Source of the DNA: Echinometra lucunter
Taxonomy: Eukaryota; Echinodermata; Echinoidea; Camarodonta; Echinometridae
Direction: 5' to 3'
NCBI GenBank assembly: GCA_029962745.1
Contig: CM057151.1
Coordinates: 251,298 to 315,297, forward strand
DNA: 64,000 nucleotides
The position numbers and the translations under genes were made by a program. The notes beneath the pieces are model-generated. The model ran no database searches. It was not told the DNA's origin and worked only from the letters and a program-made list of their open reading frames with translations. Below are positions 46,601 to 55,129 of this stretch, piece after piece (the first letter of the stretch is position 1; every line of letters starts with the position of its first letter).

Positions 46601-49600
46601 ATCTCTGTTGAAGATCCTTCTTGCAGCAGCTCCTACATCTAAAGCCAAGACTGAATCTATCAATATCTTAGCTGATGTTCTTCCAGAAGAAATGCCGTAA
46701 GTATTCTCCTATGATTTCTACCAGAAATAACCATCAAATCGTGTTACCTGGTGGACTAGGTTCATACTAAAGATACATGTAGAGATCGATGGGCCATCTG
46801 TCATGTATCTTTATCTCCTTTGATTTGTTTTTATTTCTAAATGTATTCCTAAATGTGCAGTAGGTGCATTTTCTTATATTGCATAGACACATACCACGAA
46901 CAAGGGTCATAGAGAATGACTGTGTAAAGTATATTAACACCAAACCATACTCCTGAGGATGGTAAACCCATTTCCAAGAAAGAATACATGGTTTACCATG
47001 AAGCCTTTTACTGCTGTACATTCTACCACCATGGAAATCTTCAAAGGATATTAACCAGCCTGTGGCTTTGCTATTTAGAGTCTTATTAATTTTAGCACTA
47101 TGTTATACCTGTTCTATTTCAGAATCTGTTCTGCTATTTATAGTCTTACTGATCTTTAGCACTGTGTTGTACCTGTTCTATTTCAGAATCACTGTTCTAC
47201 TATTTATAGTCTTGTTAATCTTTAGCACTATGTTTACCTGTTCTATTGTAGAATCACTGTTCTACAAAGCATGAAGCTAGGAGTGGATGTCAACAGACAC
47301 AAGGAGATTATTGTGAAAGCAATATCAGCTCTTCTACTTATCCTTCTCAAGCATTTCAAGCTCAATCATGTTTACCAGGTAATTAAACCTGTACCATGTT
47401 TGTGACCTCATATCCTACCCAAGTACCAATATCTTGATATTCTTATGTTACAATGAAAAACTGCCATTTTGTTTTGCCCCCAAAATAGACAAAGGTACTT
47501 ACCGGTATATTCTCAAGGTTGTTCTTATGTAAAATGATTAAAGCTTCTGTCTAAACAATCAGAACGGAATTAAGACCCCACAGTGAACTCTTAAAAAAGT
47601 TAGGATCATTGTTGCATTCCAAGTAACACAGATGAGGTAAGATATCCACTGATCACTGAGCTGGTCAAGTCCACTGATAAGGTCCTAGTGAGACTTTTTC
47701 CAAGATAGAAAAATTATACTCTGCAATCAGACAATCTGATTAATTTTAAAGCATTTTGAGACATTTTTATCCATTTTAAAGCAGTCTGAGGACTCATAAT
47801 TATGATATCTTCGTTTTTCTTATGTTAGTTTGAGTTCATGAGCCAACATCTGGTGTTTGCCAATTGCATCCCTCTTGTGCTGAAATTCTTCAATCAGAAC
47901 ATCCTCTCCTATGTTGGAGCTAAGAACAGGTGAGCCTTTACAGATGGATTTACTTCTTTCAACATGCATTTGAGTAGGATCAAGAATGCCTCTTTGAAGA
48001 AGGGACAGTTTTATTCAATTATGAAAGTTAGTCACAATTATGATAGGTCCAGTCAGTGCAATTGCTCAGCCATCATGGTGCATTGTCTGAGTAATGCTGC
48101 ATAATTTAAGTGTACATTTATTTTCCAATTCATGTTTTATGGTTTACTTAGATTAGATATGTATGATTACTACATAAATCTAATGATACTTCAACAGCTT
48201 ATGTTTCAGAATGATTTTTTTGCACAGATTTTGTTCAAGAAGCTTAATCAACATAACTAAGAAATATAACGGTAACTTCAAATCAATTTTCTGTGTAATC
48301 TATCTTTGGATAAATTGTTTATATTTTTTCTTGAAAGCTTATATTGATAATTTACTTCGTTTTTGTATTTGGTGTACAGTATTCATGTAATGGACTTCCC
48401 ATCCTGTGTTATTGGTGACCAACCTGAGCTTACAGCAGAGAGTCTAGTAAGTATTTCATTACAAGCTACTATACCACTGTTAATTTATGTGTACAGCTAC
48501 AGCACTTGCCATAGTTCCTCTTTCTACATCATGTCTGGATAAAGAGTATGTTGAAATATATGTTTCAGGATTTATCATAGACTGTTGAAACAACACTGAA
48601 GTTGAGACTAACTCATTATACAAGTGTATCATTTTCTAAATGGCAACATTTTATAAATGAGAGTTGAGGCTTGATGAAATTTTGGAAAGAAATAAGTTTT
48701 ATTTTGCATTAGGCATCTTAGGAAAACACTGTGGTGCGAAAAGACATGTTTGGAAAGCAAAATGAAAAAAATTATTGAAAATCAGAATTTTCAAACAAAG
48801 ATTGATAATTACATGGATAGCATATAGACCTTATAAATGAATATACAGTCTTGCTGTGGAATGATATTGGCTCAAATTTCTTTGCAGTATGTCACAGTAG
48901 ACATTTTAATTTTTGCATTTTTGCATTTTGCATTCCAGATGCATTCTTTTGCACCACAGTGTTTTCCTAAGATGCCTTATGTAAATTTGTTTATAAAACC
49001 ATCTGTGAATTAGATCAGATACTCTGAATACTAATAATCCACTAAATTAATGTCTTGAATTCATTTATTGATTATAGGAAGCTGGAGACAGTCAGCCTTA
49101 CTGCTGGAGGAATCTTTTCTCATGTATTAACCTGCTAAGAATCCTCAACAAGCTTACTAAATGGAAGCATTCAAGAACAATGGTAAGATTAGATTTAGTA
49201 AAGGAAAGGGGTTCTTAGATTGAGTACGGTGAAGGGGGGTGGAGGGGGTAGTAGATTGAGTAGGTACTCCTTACCCTCTCCTATATATTAACCTGCTCAG
49301 AATTCTCAACAAGCTTACTAAATGGAAGCATTCAAGAACAATGGTAAGATTAGATTTAATAAGGGAAAGGGGGTTCCTAGATTGAGTACAGTGAAGGGGG
49401 TGGAGGGGGTAGTAGATTGAGTACGGTGAAGGGGGGTGGAGGGGTAGTAGATTGAATAGGTACTCCTTACCCTCGCCTGTATATTAACCTGCTCAGAATT
49501 CTCAACAAGCTTACTAAATGGAAGCATTGAAGAACAATGGTAAGATTAGAATAAGGTTAGAAGGACAGATAAGGAGACATCTAGATTGAGTAGCCTGAGG

Positions 49601-51426
49601 GAACAGTGAAGGTAGGGTATCTATAATGAACTGGCATGAAATCAACTGTTCATGTATGTAGATGTGAACCTTTGAACAGTGAAGGTAGGGTACCTATAAT
49701 GAACTGGCATGAAGTCAACTATTCATGTATATAGATGTGAACCTTTGAACAGTGAAGGTAGGGTACCTATAATGAACTGGCATGAAGTCAACTATTCATG
49801 TATATAGATGTGAACCTTTGAACAGTGAAGGTAGGGTACCTATAATGAACTGGCATGAAGTCAACTGTTCATGTATATAGATTTGAACCTTTGAACAGTG
49901 AAGGTAGGGTACCTATAATGAACTGGCATGAAATCAACTGTTCATGTATCTAGATGTGAACCTTTGAACAGTGAAGGTAGGGTACCTATAATGAACTGGC
50001 ATGAAATCAACTATTCATGTATATAGATGTGAACCTTTGAACAGTGAAGGTAGGGTACCTATAATGAACTGGCATGAAATCAACTGTTCATGTATATAGA
50101 TTTGAACCTTTGAACAGTGAAGGTAGGGTACCTATAATGAACTGGCATGAAATCAACTATTCATGTATATAGTTGTGAACCTTTGAACAGTGAAGGTAGG
50201 GTACCTATAATGAACTGGCATGAAGTCAACTATTCATGTATGTAGTTGTGAACCTTTGACATTCAGTAGGAAGGGAATTCTGATATTTAATGTGCATGGC
50301 CAAGAGTTTGCCACTTTCAAAGTGACATACTTTAATTTATGTCCATACATAGGTTTTAATACCATGCTCACATAATAATATATTGCTCTCTACTCCATTC
50401 CTCTCCATCCACTAACAAAACAAATAATAGAAGAAAAGTTAATGAGTTGGAATCTTTGTTCCTTTTTTTTTAAATCATTATTTAAAAATTCTTCTTATCT
50501 CATTATTTGTAGATGTTAGATAGTCTTCAAAAAGGCTGTCAGTCTGAAGCCTTTATAGTGCTTGCTGAATCAATATGTTTTATCTCCTGATAATCTATAG
50601 ATGCTTGTAGTCTTCAAATCAGCCCCAATTTTGAAGCGTGCATTGAAGGTGAAACAAGCAATGATGCAGCTGTATGTGCTGAAGCTGTTGAAAGTACAGA
50701 CTAAATATCTTGGTCGTCAATGGAGGAAGAGTAACATGAAAACGATGTCAGCTATCTATCAGAAGGTTCGTCATAGACTCAATGATGACTGGGCATATGG
50801 CAATGGTAAGTCTTCTGTCCCCACTTCAAAAATGATATTTCAAATGGCAGTAGTTTTTGTAGGAAAATATGTATAGATGTCCATTATCTATAATTATTGA
50901 TTCAGGATAGGAATATGAAATTATATTCAAACTTGTAGTTTTTCTGCAATATTTATGAATGTTTGAGTCTGTGAATGTCGTCCGTTTAGTATACTAGCTA
51001 GTACACACATTATGAATGCAGTTCTGCAGACAAGACAACGGGCATTAAGTACATGCTAAGCACATTTAATCCAAAGAGGATTTTTTTAATGGGAAGTTAA
51101 TCTTTTCAAGCATACATACATGTATATCTTGCTTTGTTGGTTAATTGTCTACAGATATGGATGCCAGACCATGGGACTTCCAAGCTGAAGAATGCGCATT
51201 AAGAGCATGTGTGGATAGATTCAACTCTAGACGATATGAACACAATAACTCATCATGCCTACATCCTGAGCTTGCTCCTGTTGATAATAACTTACAAAGT
51301 GTGCTAAGTCAGAAGGTAGAATTGAGTGAAGAATTCCAACGGTACTATGAGGTGTGGTTAGACAGAGAAGTCTTCTCAACACAGATTAACTGGGACCTAC
51401 TTCTGAGAGATCAGGTGTGTATATAA
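25548..51426 (+). CDS. STRIP1: striatin-interacting protein STRIP1/2 orthologue (complete gene, 21 coding exons)
   Basis: Scaffold of the STRIPAK phosphatase-kinase complex (with striatin and PP2A), cytoplasmic; it affects Hippo signalling, cell shape and trafficking. Joining 21 exons gives 2,415 bases, 804 residues plus stop, close to the usual length of about 800-840. All introns are GT-AG and all phases agree. The N-terminal N1221 region spans about residues 40-330 ([28 protein letters not shown]). A Gly/Asp/Glu-rich low-complexity linker is at about 335-375. The C-terminal DUF3402/Far11-type region spans about 430-800 ([47 protein letters not shown]). An in-frame TAA at 25539 supports the ATG at 25548, and a second in-frame ATG at 25560 also has good context. 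The vertebrate STRIP1/STRIP2 split is not resolved here. Several introns carry tandem repeats that copy splice sites. Confidence 0.97.
26267..26623. mobile_element. large palindromic element in STRIP intron 1
   Basis: The left arm (from ATTCCTTTAAATCTCC) and right arm (ending GGAGAGTTAAAAGGAAT) are inverted repeats of more than 100 bases. They include TCGCTTTTCGCAGGGAGATC and CATTAGGTCCTCTCG. The right arm carries an extra segment of about 45 bases (near 26521-26565). A MITE or foldback origin is likely. Confidence 0.85.
26749..27512 (+). repeat. 382-bp tandem duplication inside the LINE
   Basis: Copies at 26749-27130 and 27131-27512 are nearly identical from GAGTCCAAATTATAATACC to GAATGAAATACTTGAAGTT. 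This indicates a recent local duplication after the LINE had already decayed. Confidence 0.93.
27642..28617 (+). pseudogene. reverse transcriptase remnant of the LINE
   Basis: Covers the catalytic palm. The first Asp lies in FLDLSKAFD and the FADD box is intact. The reading frame breaks at a TAA at about 27845, another at about 28316 and a stop at 28612. The polypeptide cannot be made as one piece. Confidence 0.85.
30531..30600 (+). CDS. STRIP1: STRIP exon 2
   Basis: Starts after CTGATTTCAG. Encodes [20 protein letters not shown] and ends GCAG before GTAAGA, phase 1. Confidence 0.93.
30608..30730 (+). mobile_element. degenerate tRNA-derived SINE fragment
   Basis: A decayed A-box (TTAGTTGAGTGGATT) and B-box (TTCGATCC) are correctly spaced, followed by TTATGTCCTTG as in the SINE bodies elsewhere in the window. 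It sits in STRIP intron 2. Confidence 0.55.
31182..31256 (+). CDS. STRIP1: STRIP exon 3
   Basis: A long T-run and CTCAG precede it. Encodes [20 protein letters not shown], a highly conserved block. Ends before GTGAGT, phase 1. Confidence 0.95.
31551..31682 (+). CDS. STRIP1: STRIP exon 4
   Basis: Starts after TGGATACAG. Encodes a helical, charged segment ending in ARAVLYLAQ. Donor GTAGGC, phase 1. Confidence 0.94.
31740..31860 (+). mobile_element. SINE-like 3' fragment in STRIP intron 4
   Basis: A TTTTTATAGCGCCTAATACA ... TTTCTAAGCGCTTTACAG block of the kind seen in marine invertebrate SINE or LINE tails, flanked by ATAATAATG. Family inferred. Confidence 0.35.
32134..32254 (+). CDS. STRIP1: STRIP exon 5
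   Basis: Starts after TCACAAG. Encodes [19 protein letters not shown] and onward to LLCMEA. Donor GTAAGT after GCAGA, phase 2. Confidence 0.94.
33258..33326 (+). CDS. STRIP1: STRIP exon 6
   Basis: Starts after TTTTATTAG. Encodes [20 protein letters not shown], conserved. Donor GTAAGT, phase 2. Confidence 0.95.
33665..33775 (+). mobile_element. degenerate tRNA-derived SINE fragment
   Basis: TCATAGCTTAGTGGTTTGG (A-box-like) and GATTCAAATCC (B-box-like), followed by TTTTAATCTACACTCATCC resembling SINE bodies. In STRIP intron 6. Confidence 0.5.
33845..33992. mobile_element. foldback MITE (~148 bp) in STRIP intron 6
   Basis: Ends CAGGGGAGCATTTCATGAAA and GATGAAACGCCCCCCAGG are imperfect inverted repeats. 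Same end style as the MITE at 480-654. Confidence 0.75.
34097..34203 (+). CDS. STRIP1: STRIP exon 7
   Basis: Starts after TTTGCATGCAG. Encodes [20 protein letters not shown] and onward. Donor GTGAGT, phase 1. Confidence 0.94.
36008..36135 (+). CDS. STRIP1: STRIP exon 8
   Basis: Starts after TTTTGAAACAG. Encodes the invariant [15 protein letters not shown] block and [12 protein letters not shown]. Donor GTAAGT, phase 0. Confidence 0.97.
37021..37203 (+). CDS. STRIP1: STRIP exon 9
   Basis: Starts after TTTTCTACAG. Encodes [13 protein letters not shown], a GLPPV motif and MRASSPPM. Donor GTATTC is weaker than the others, and a homopyrimidine tract begins about 260 bases downstream. Confidence 0.95.
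37464..38433 (+). repeat. ~970-bp homopyrimidine tract (CCTT/CTCC)n in STRIP intron 9
   Basis: The plus strand is almost entirely C and T (repeats of CCCTTCCT and CCCTCTTCTCTCTCC), with only rare G or A, mostly in CCGCTC variants. All six frames stay open by composition only; the Arg/Gly/Glu and Ser/Pro/Leu frames are not genes. Confidence 0.98.
42282..42463 (+). CDS. STRIP1: STRIP exon 10 (acidic linker)
   Basis: Starts after TTGAATATAG. Encodes [16 protein letters not shown], then a Gly/Asn/Asp/Glu-rich low-complexity segment, then [14 protein letters not shown]. Donor GTATAT is weak, phase 2. Confidence 0.94.
42466..42660 (+). repeat. ~95-bp tandem duplication next to the exon 10 donor
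   Basis: TTGTATGGTCCTCTATTATT to CCCCTTTGTAACTGTCA occurs twice in tandem, starting within 10 bases of the exon 10 splice donor. Confidence 0.92.
42828..43314. mobile_element. TTAA-flanked MITE (487 bp, piggyBac-like) in STRIP intron 10
   Basis: Terminal inverted repeats AGGCATTGGCTAAC and GTTAGCCAATGCCT are flanked by TTAA at 42824-42827 and 43315-43318. The interior includes a CpG-rich patch at about 43005-43155 with the palindrome GTGCGCATGCGCAC. No transposase. Confidence 0.85.
43018..43045. promoter_or_regulatory. NRF1-type palindrome in the TTAA-flanked MITE
   Basis: GTGCGCATGCGCAC contains the consensus GCGCATGCGC bound by NRF1-family factors. TTGACGTATCACG, partly CRE-like, lies about 40 bases downstream. 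Function is inferred only. Confidence 0.35.
43364..43429 (+). CDS. STRIP1: STRIP exon 11
   Basis: Starts after GATTAACAG. Encodes [20 protein letters not shown]. Donor GTGAGT, phase 2. Confidence 0.94.
43569..43632 (+). CDS. STRIP1: STRIP exon 12
   Basis: Starts after GTTTACAG. Encodes [20 protein letters not shown]. Donor GTTAGT, phase 0. Confidence 0.94.
43793..43947. mobile_element. foldback MITE (~155 bp) in STRIP intron 12
   Basis: Ends CAGGGCCCTGTTGCATAAAA and TTTTATGCAGCAAGGCCCGG pair as inverted repeats, followed by ACTTACCATTGATGG on both arms. The central ACCATGG motifs are also palindromic. Confidence 0.85.
44168..44239 (+). CDS. STRIP1: STRIP exon 13
   Basis: Starts after ATCTTTCCAG. 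Encodes [20 protein letters not shown]. Donor GTAAGA, phase 0. Confidence 0.92.
44573..44647 (+). CDS. STRIP1: STRIP exon 14
   Basis: Starts after ATGTTTACAG. Encodes [17 protein letters not shown] at its end. Donor GTGAGA, phase 0. Confidence 0.94.
45474..45777 (+). mobile_element. tRNA-derived SINE, copy 2 (head B, tail X) in STRIP intron 14
   Basis: Flanked by an exact 11-bp duplication TTACTGACTTA (45463-45473 and 45778-45788). The head (TGGTCTGGTGGTTCTGACTC ... GGTTCGAATCCC) differs from the head at 19396 and 56995. The body and tail (GGAAGCGCATAGAGACGTTA, GATATGCGCTATACAAGAAC) match copy 1. Confidence 0.93.
45961..46610 (+). repeat. 59-bp tandem array carrying the exon 15 splice acceptor (11 copies)
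   Basis: Unit landmarks are TTATGATTCCTAATCTGATA, CATTCCCTCATGTAG and ATATCTCTGTT. The last unit supplies the true acceptor (CCTCATGTAG, 46598) and the first 11 bases of exon 15. The ten upstream units each have the same acceptor and pseudo-exon start but continue into AATAGAC. Confidence 0.97.
46599..46696 (+). CDS. STRIP1: STRIP exon 15
   Basis: Encodes [20 protein letters not shown] and [13 protein letters not shown], near-invariant in the family. Its first 11 bases belong to the tandem array. Donor GTAAGT, phase 2. Confidence 0.97.
47064..47265 (+). repeat. 64/65-bp tandem repeat carrying the exon 16 acceptor (3 copies)
   Basis: Unit: CTATTTATAGTCTT ... TTTAGCACTATG ... CCTGTTCTATTTCAG AATCACTGTTCTAC. 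Acceptor-like AGs end at 47122, 47186 and 47251. Only the last continues into the real exon. Confidence 0.95.
47252..47378 (+). CDS. STRIP1: STRIP exon 16
   Basis: Encodes [20 protein letters not shown] and [10 protein letters not shown]. Donor GTAATT, phase 0. Confidence 0.97.
47829..47929 (+). CDS. STRIP1: STRIP exon 17
   Basis: Starts after CTTATGTTAG. Encodes [20 protein letters not shown] and onward. Donor GTGAGC, phase 2. Confidence 0.96.
48380..48446 (+). CDS. STRIP1: STRIP exon 18
   Basis: Starts after TTTGGTGTACAG. Encodes [20 protein letters not shown] and ESL. Donor GTAAGT, phase 0. Confidence 0.94.
49078..49182 (+). CDS. STRIP1: STRIP exon 19
   Basis: Starts after TTGATTATAG. 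Encodes a conserved [20 protein letters not shown] block ending KWKHSRTM. Donor GTAAGA, phase 0. Its last 60 bases and donor are copied twice downstream. Confidence 0.97.
49120..49560 (+). repeat. repeat carrying the exon 19 3' end and donor (3 copies)
   Basis: The real exon end is at 49182. Partial copies end at 49342 and 49539, each with the AAATGGAAGCATT-AAGAACAATG coding end followed by GTAAGATTAGA. The spacer is GGGG-rich (GTGAAGGGGGGTGGAGGGG). Confidence 0.95.
49601..50258 (+). repeat. 73-bp tandem array (9 copies) in STRIP intron 19
   Basis: Unit landmarks are GAACAGTGAAGGTAGGGTAC, TATAATGAACTGGCATGAA and TTCATGTATATAGATGTGAA. Copies differ at a few positions. Most carry AAG-GTAGGG (donor-like) and TATAG-ATG (acceptor-like). 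Confidence 0.97.
50601..50805 (+). CDS. STRIP1: STRIP exon 20
   Basis: Starts after TAATCTATAG. Encodes the near-invariant [20 protein letters not shown] and [20 protein letters not shown]. Donor GTAAGT, phase 1. Confidence 0.98.
51155..51426 (+). CDS. STRIP1: STRIP exon 21 (terminal coding exon)
   Basis: Starts after AATTGTCTACAG. Encodes [20 protein letters not shown] ... [13 protein letters not shown], stop TAA at 51424-51426. Confidence 0.97.
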
Positions 51427-53400
51427 AGACACCTCAGACAAGGGACCATAGACTATGTCTGTGTGTAGAGATCAACAATCAGGTCTTTATAATCAAACCA
51501 GACACCAGAGCTGTAAATGGAGACCCAAGACCAGATCTGTAGTTTGTGTTTAAAGACAGGGCTTCAAGTCTGTGTATATGGATCAAAGATCTTGCCTACA
51601 TGTTTAGACCATAGACTAGATGGGGTCAATAAGAACGGATACATGGTCTATTCCCAAAGAATGGTTTGGGGTAAAGACAAGAATCTAGGTCTAGATACAT
51701 GTAGAGACCAGCTATGTGCAATGCTTCTGATTCATTGGAAAATCTGTGTTGTTAGTATAAAAACTGAAGATTCTGGCACTACTCCCAATTGAACTAAACT
51801 TTGTGTACACACATCATGATTAAGTTCTCAATTTCATAGCATATGCAATTTCCAGCTTATGTTATAATTCAGTGAGATACAAGATTTGGAGTTTGTGGGG
51901 TTTTTAAAGTGAAAGCTCCTGCAGCACATGTTGTTTTTAAATGGTTGCATTGTAACCTCAGGTTAAGTTGCATTTTGCAGTACAGGGACTTTGCATTCTC
52001 AAGCATTTGTGCATAGACACATCTTCCCAATTTATCAAACTCATATTTTGATGTAAACTCTATTCAAAGTGTCCATTTTCAGGATTTGTATATTAAGCAC
52101 ACATCTCATCCCATCTTACAGAGGAACATTATAATAAAAATGGATAGTGATACAAATATATTGTTTTTCTTTTCTTTTCTAATGCAAAAACAAAAGAATA
52201 AGTTATTATGATTTTGATTCTAATGTTTCAATTTCATCATGCACATTAACGGTACTATTATGAAATACAATATTTGTGATTAAGTATACTTTTAGATGAA
52301 TCAAAAAGTTTTAAGTAATGGGTTTTTAAAATGAAATTTATATTAATTTTAATTTTATTGCACCTTATGTTAGAAGTTGTCTGTAGGAAACGGTTTGAAT
52401 AGTGAATATAGGTATGGAGATCTGTTTGATTTTGGAAGAGGATTGAATAGGTTTCTTCTGTAAGCTGAAATCTAGTATTCTGTCATAATTTTGTGGTGTA
52501 GATTTTGAGCTTGAATTGATAGAACCTTCAACCTTGTGCAGTATTTCCTACTAGTACTATAGCAGAATTGTTTCAGTAAGTACGTTATGTTATAGGCTCA
52601 ACAACCATCCAATGATATAGTGTATTGTATTGTATTTTCTTTATTCTTTGCAACTCAAGACGTTGGATTGATCCATAAAGTAACATAAAACATATTTCCT
52701 TAAAATACATGATCAACATCAAAACAACTTATACTGTATACAAAATCTTAGATGGTTATTGAGGCAACTACCCATTCTTAATTTATAGTGCTCATATTAT
52801 GTTCCTGAGACCCCATAATACAAACTTTAGGCCAGTTAAATACTGTAAAGGTAATAGTAGTTTGATCTAATTTTTAAATTTTTTTAGCCTTTATATTGAT
52901 ACATTTGATTTATTCATTGATAAAATCATCAAAAGAATAGAACATTTTGTACTCTTCATCTCAGAATTTTCTTTCATCCGAATTTGCTCTAAAACTTTTT
53001 ATTTCTTTAGAAAGAAATGCAAATATTATTAAGGAATCATCTCATCTCTGATGATTCTTTGCCAGATTAATTTAGATGATCATAGACAGATTTCCATGTC
53101 CTTTTGTTTGTGCTATTTTGATCTGCAGATTTATAGATTAATTTTGTGATTTTTCTGGGAAGGATTAGCTCCATGTAAATAAATATATCATATTAATGGA
53201 ATATAGATTGCTCATCTTGAAAAATTGTGTCCATGAAGATTGTCACCTCAGTTTGTGTTAATATATCGATATGAGCTTGAATACAAATTATCCTTCTTAG
53301 GAAAGGTGATCGTGTGTATAAACTTCATGTATGTTTGTAATAATTGTAAATAGGTTTGACTTAATTTAAAATAAACAAGATCATGCCCTGTGTGATCTGT
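51427..53400 (+). other. probable STRIP 3' UTR and flank
   Basis: No further coding region. An AATAAA at 53370-53375 is one candidate poly(A) signal, but the true end is unknown. About 52617-52690 looks like a reverse-oriented LINE tail (ATTGTATTGTATTTTCTTTA). Confidence 0.35.
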
Positions 53401-55013
53401 GAACCAAATTCTTGCTTTGTAATATATCAGTATGTAGTTTTTTATGTGTTGATGTTTGTTTTTATCATAATCCTTTACAAATCCTTTGCCAACCAATCAA
53501 ATGCCATAATAGTATGATGCCATGTATAAACAAACACTGAATGAAACTGAGCAAAGAAACTGAATTTTGATTATGTGTATGTTCCTCAGTCTATATTGTC
53601 ACCCTCTATTCTAATAACATTATTTTGAAGACAAAGTATTCAGTGTTTGTTATTTATTAATTTTGCAATGTTTAAAACTAATTCTGATTCATTGAAAAAT
53701 GGAGGAAAAAAAGACTAATTCTGTTTCTTTAATGATGACAATATCACAAGCAATACTTGACAAAATACATCACTCTTTTAGAAGTTTAGTCTTGTTTAAT
53801 TCAATGGAGAAACAACATAATGTGAATACTATATACTGAACAAAACTGGGGATACCACATGTCACATGTTGACTTTCCTTCACCATATACTGGTAATGCA
53901 GTGATAATCACAAACTAAATGATCTGCTAACAAGTGATGTGATATACTAGGCAGTACTCAGTATTACACTGAATGACATTTGTTTTCAATTTACAACCCT
54001 GGCTAGTACTTCTGTCCCAGTGACCTTGTCATAATTAGCTACATGGAATTTTTCCCCACAACTTAAATATTTACGAGTTGATGCTGAATTCAGAACAAAA
54101 AAAAATAATTTTTATGCAAAGCTTATTATGACTCGTGACTTATGACTTATCATGACTTCTATTGATGTTTGTTGGATCAATGCATGCATCAACAAATCAT
54201 TAAATGTATAAATGTAAATATCAATCGCATATGTTTAAACAAATTTTTATATGAAGTGAACAATTCATGTCAATTGCAAAATTGTAGTGTATTTTACTTG
54301 ATAGAAACTAAAATGAAATATTGATCGATATAAAAAGCAATAATGTTCACCTGTTTGAGAAGTACTTATACTTTTCAGTCAATTCCAGTCAAAATCTTTG
54401 GAATCTTATTTCATTAAAATGGAAATTTACATGCATAATCTATGATTCAAAGAGAGTTCCATATGTATGCATGAATTTATTATCTATAAACTTCATCATT
54501 CCTAACCTTGAGCATGTCATGATTAGGAACTTCAACCTCCCCAGTGGTCCCCACACACACACACATTTATTCCTATTGTAAAAGCGGCATAGATTATAGG
54601 TATGTTCCACAGTACAACCACATTTTGACTGCAAGCATTACTTAATTTAAAGCACATTCCTATACTTTCTCTAGGCACTCTTGTTATATAATTCTATGAC
54701 CAAAAAGCGGACAATGAAAAATGCCAATGTGAAATGAATGTACAAATTCTGTTATTTCATTCTTTTTTTAAGGGTAATAGTGTTTTAACCCTAAACATCC
54801 TTCCAAACCAAACATCACTGCATTCTTTGACACCATACTGGCTCGAAAGAATTAAAGGTGTGTTTATCAGGGCGACCAAAGTTCTGTTAAGTGATCCAAG
54901 TACCTGACCAGCTCACCCATTACCCTCGATGAACACAACAGCGACTTGATTACCTGATTAGCGTCGTGGACTTGAGTTCCACAAAAATAGGGGGAATTGA
55001 TTACCAGTTGACC
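53400..55013. other. intergenic, nothing recognised
   Basis: AT-rich. A short CA repeat occurs at about 54552. No gene supported. Confidence 0.35.
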
Positions 55014-55126
55014 AGGGGGTGTAACATTTTTTTTAAAAATCAGTCTTTATTGATATCATTCGTAAATCTATGGCAAACTATGTACTAAAGAGTTACAATT
55101 GATTGTAACTCTTTATGTTACACCCC
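55014..55126. mobile_element. small foldback element (113 bp)
   Basis: Ends AGGGGGTGTAACAT and ATGTTACACCCC are inverted. Near the right end is a perfect 28-bp palindrome, AAAGAGTTACAAT-TG-ATTGTAACTCTTT (55087-55114). Confidence 0.7.
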
Positions 55127-55129
55127 ATC

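Noticed and set aside
45961..46610. CRISPR-like array of regular repeats
   Set aside because: Units are contiguous tandem copies without unique spacers, in an animal intron.
47062..47274. Hydrophobic 70-codon ORF
   Set aside because: It is the 64/65-bp repeat plus the start of exon 16 in the wrong frame.
51517..51792. 91-codon ORF after the STRIP stop
   Set aside because: No conserved sequence, located in the probable 3' UTR; the STRIP family ends at exon 21.
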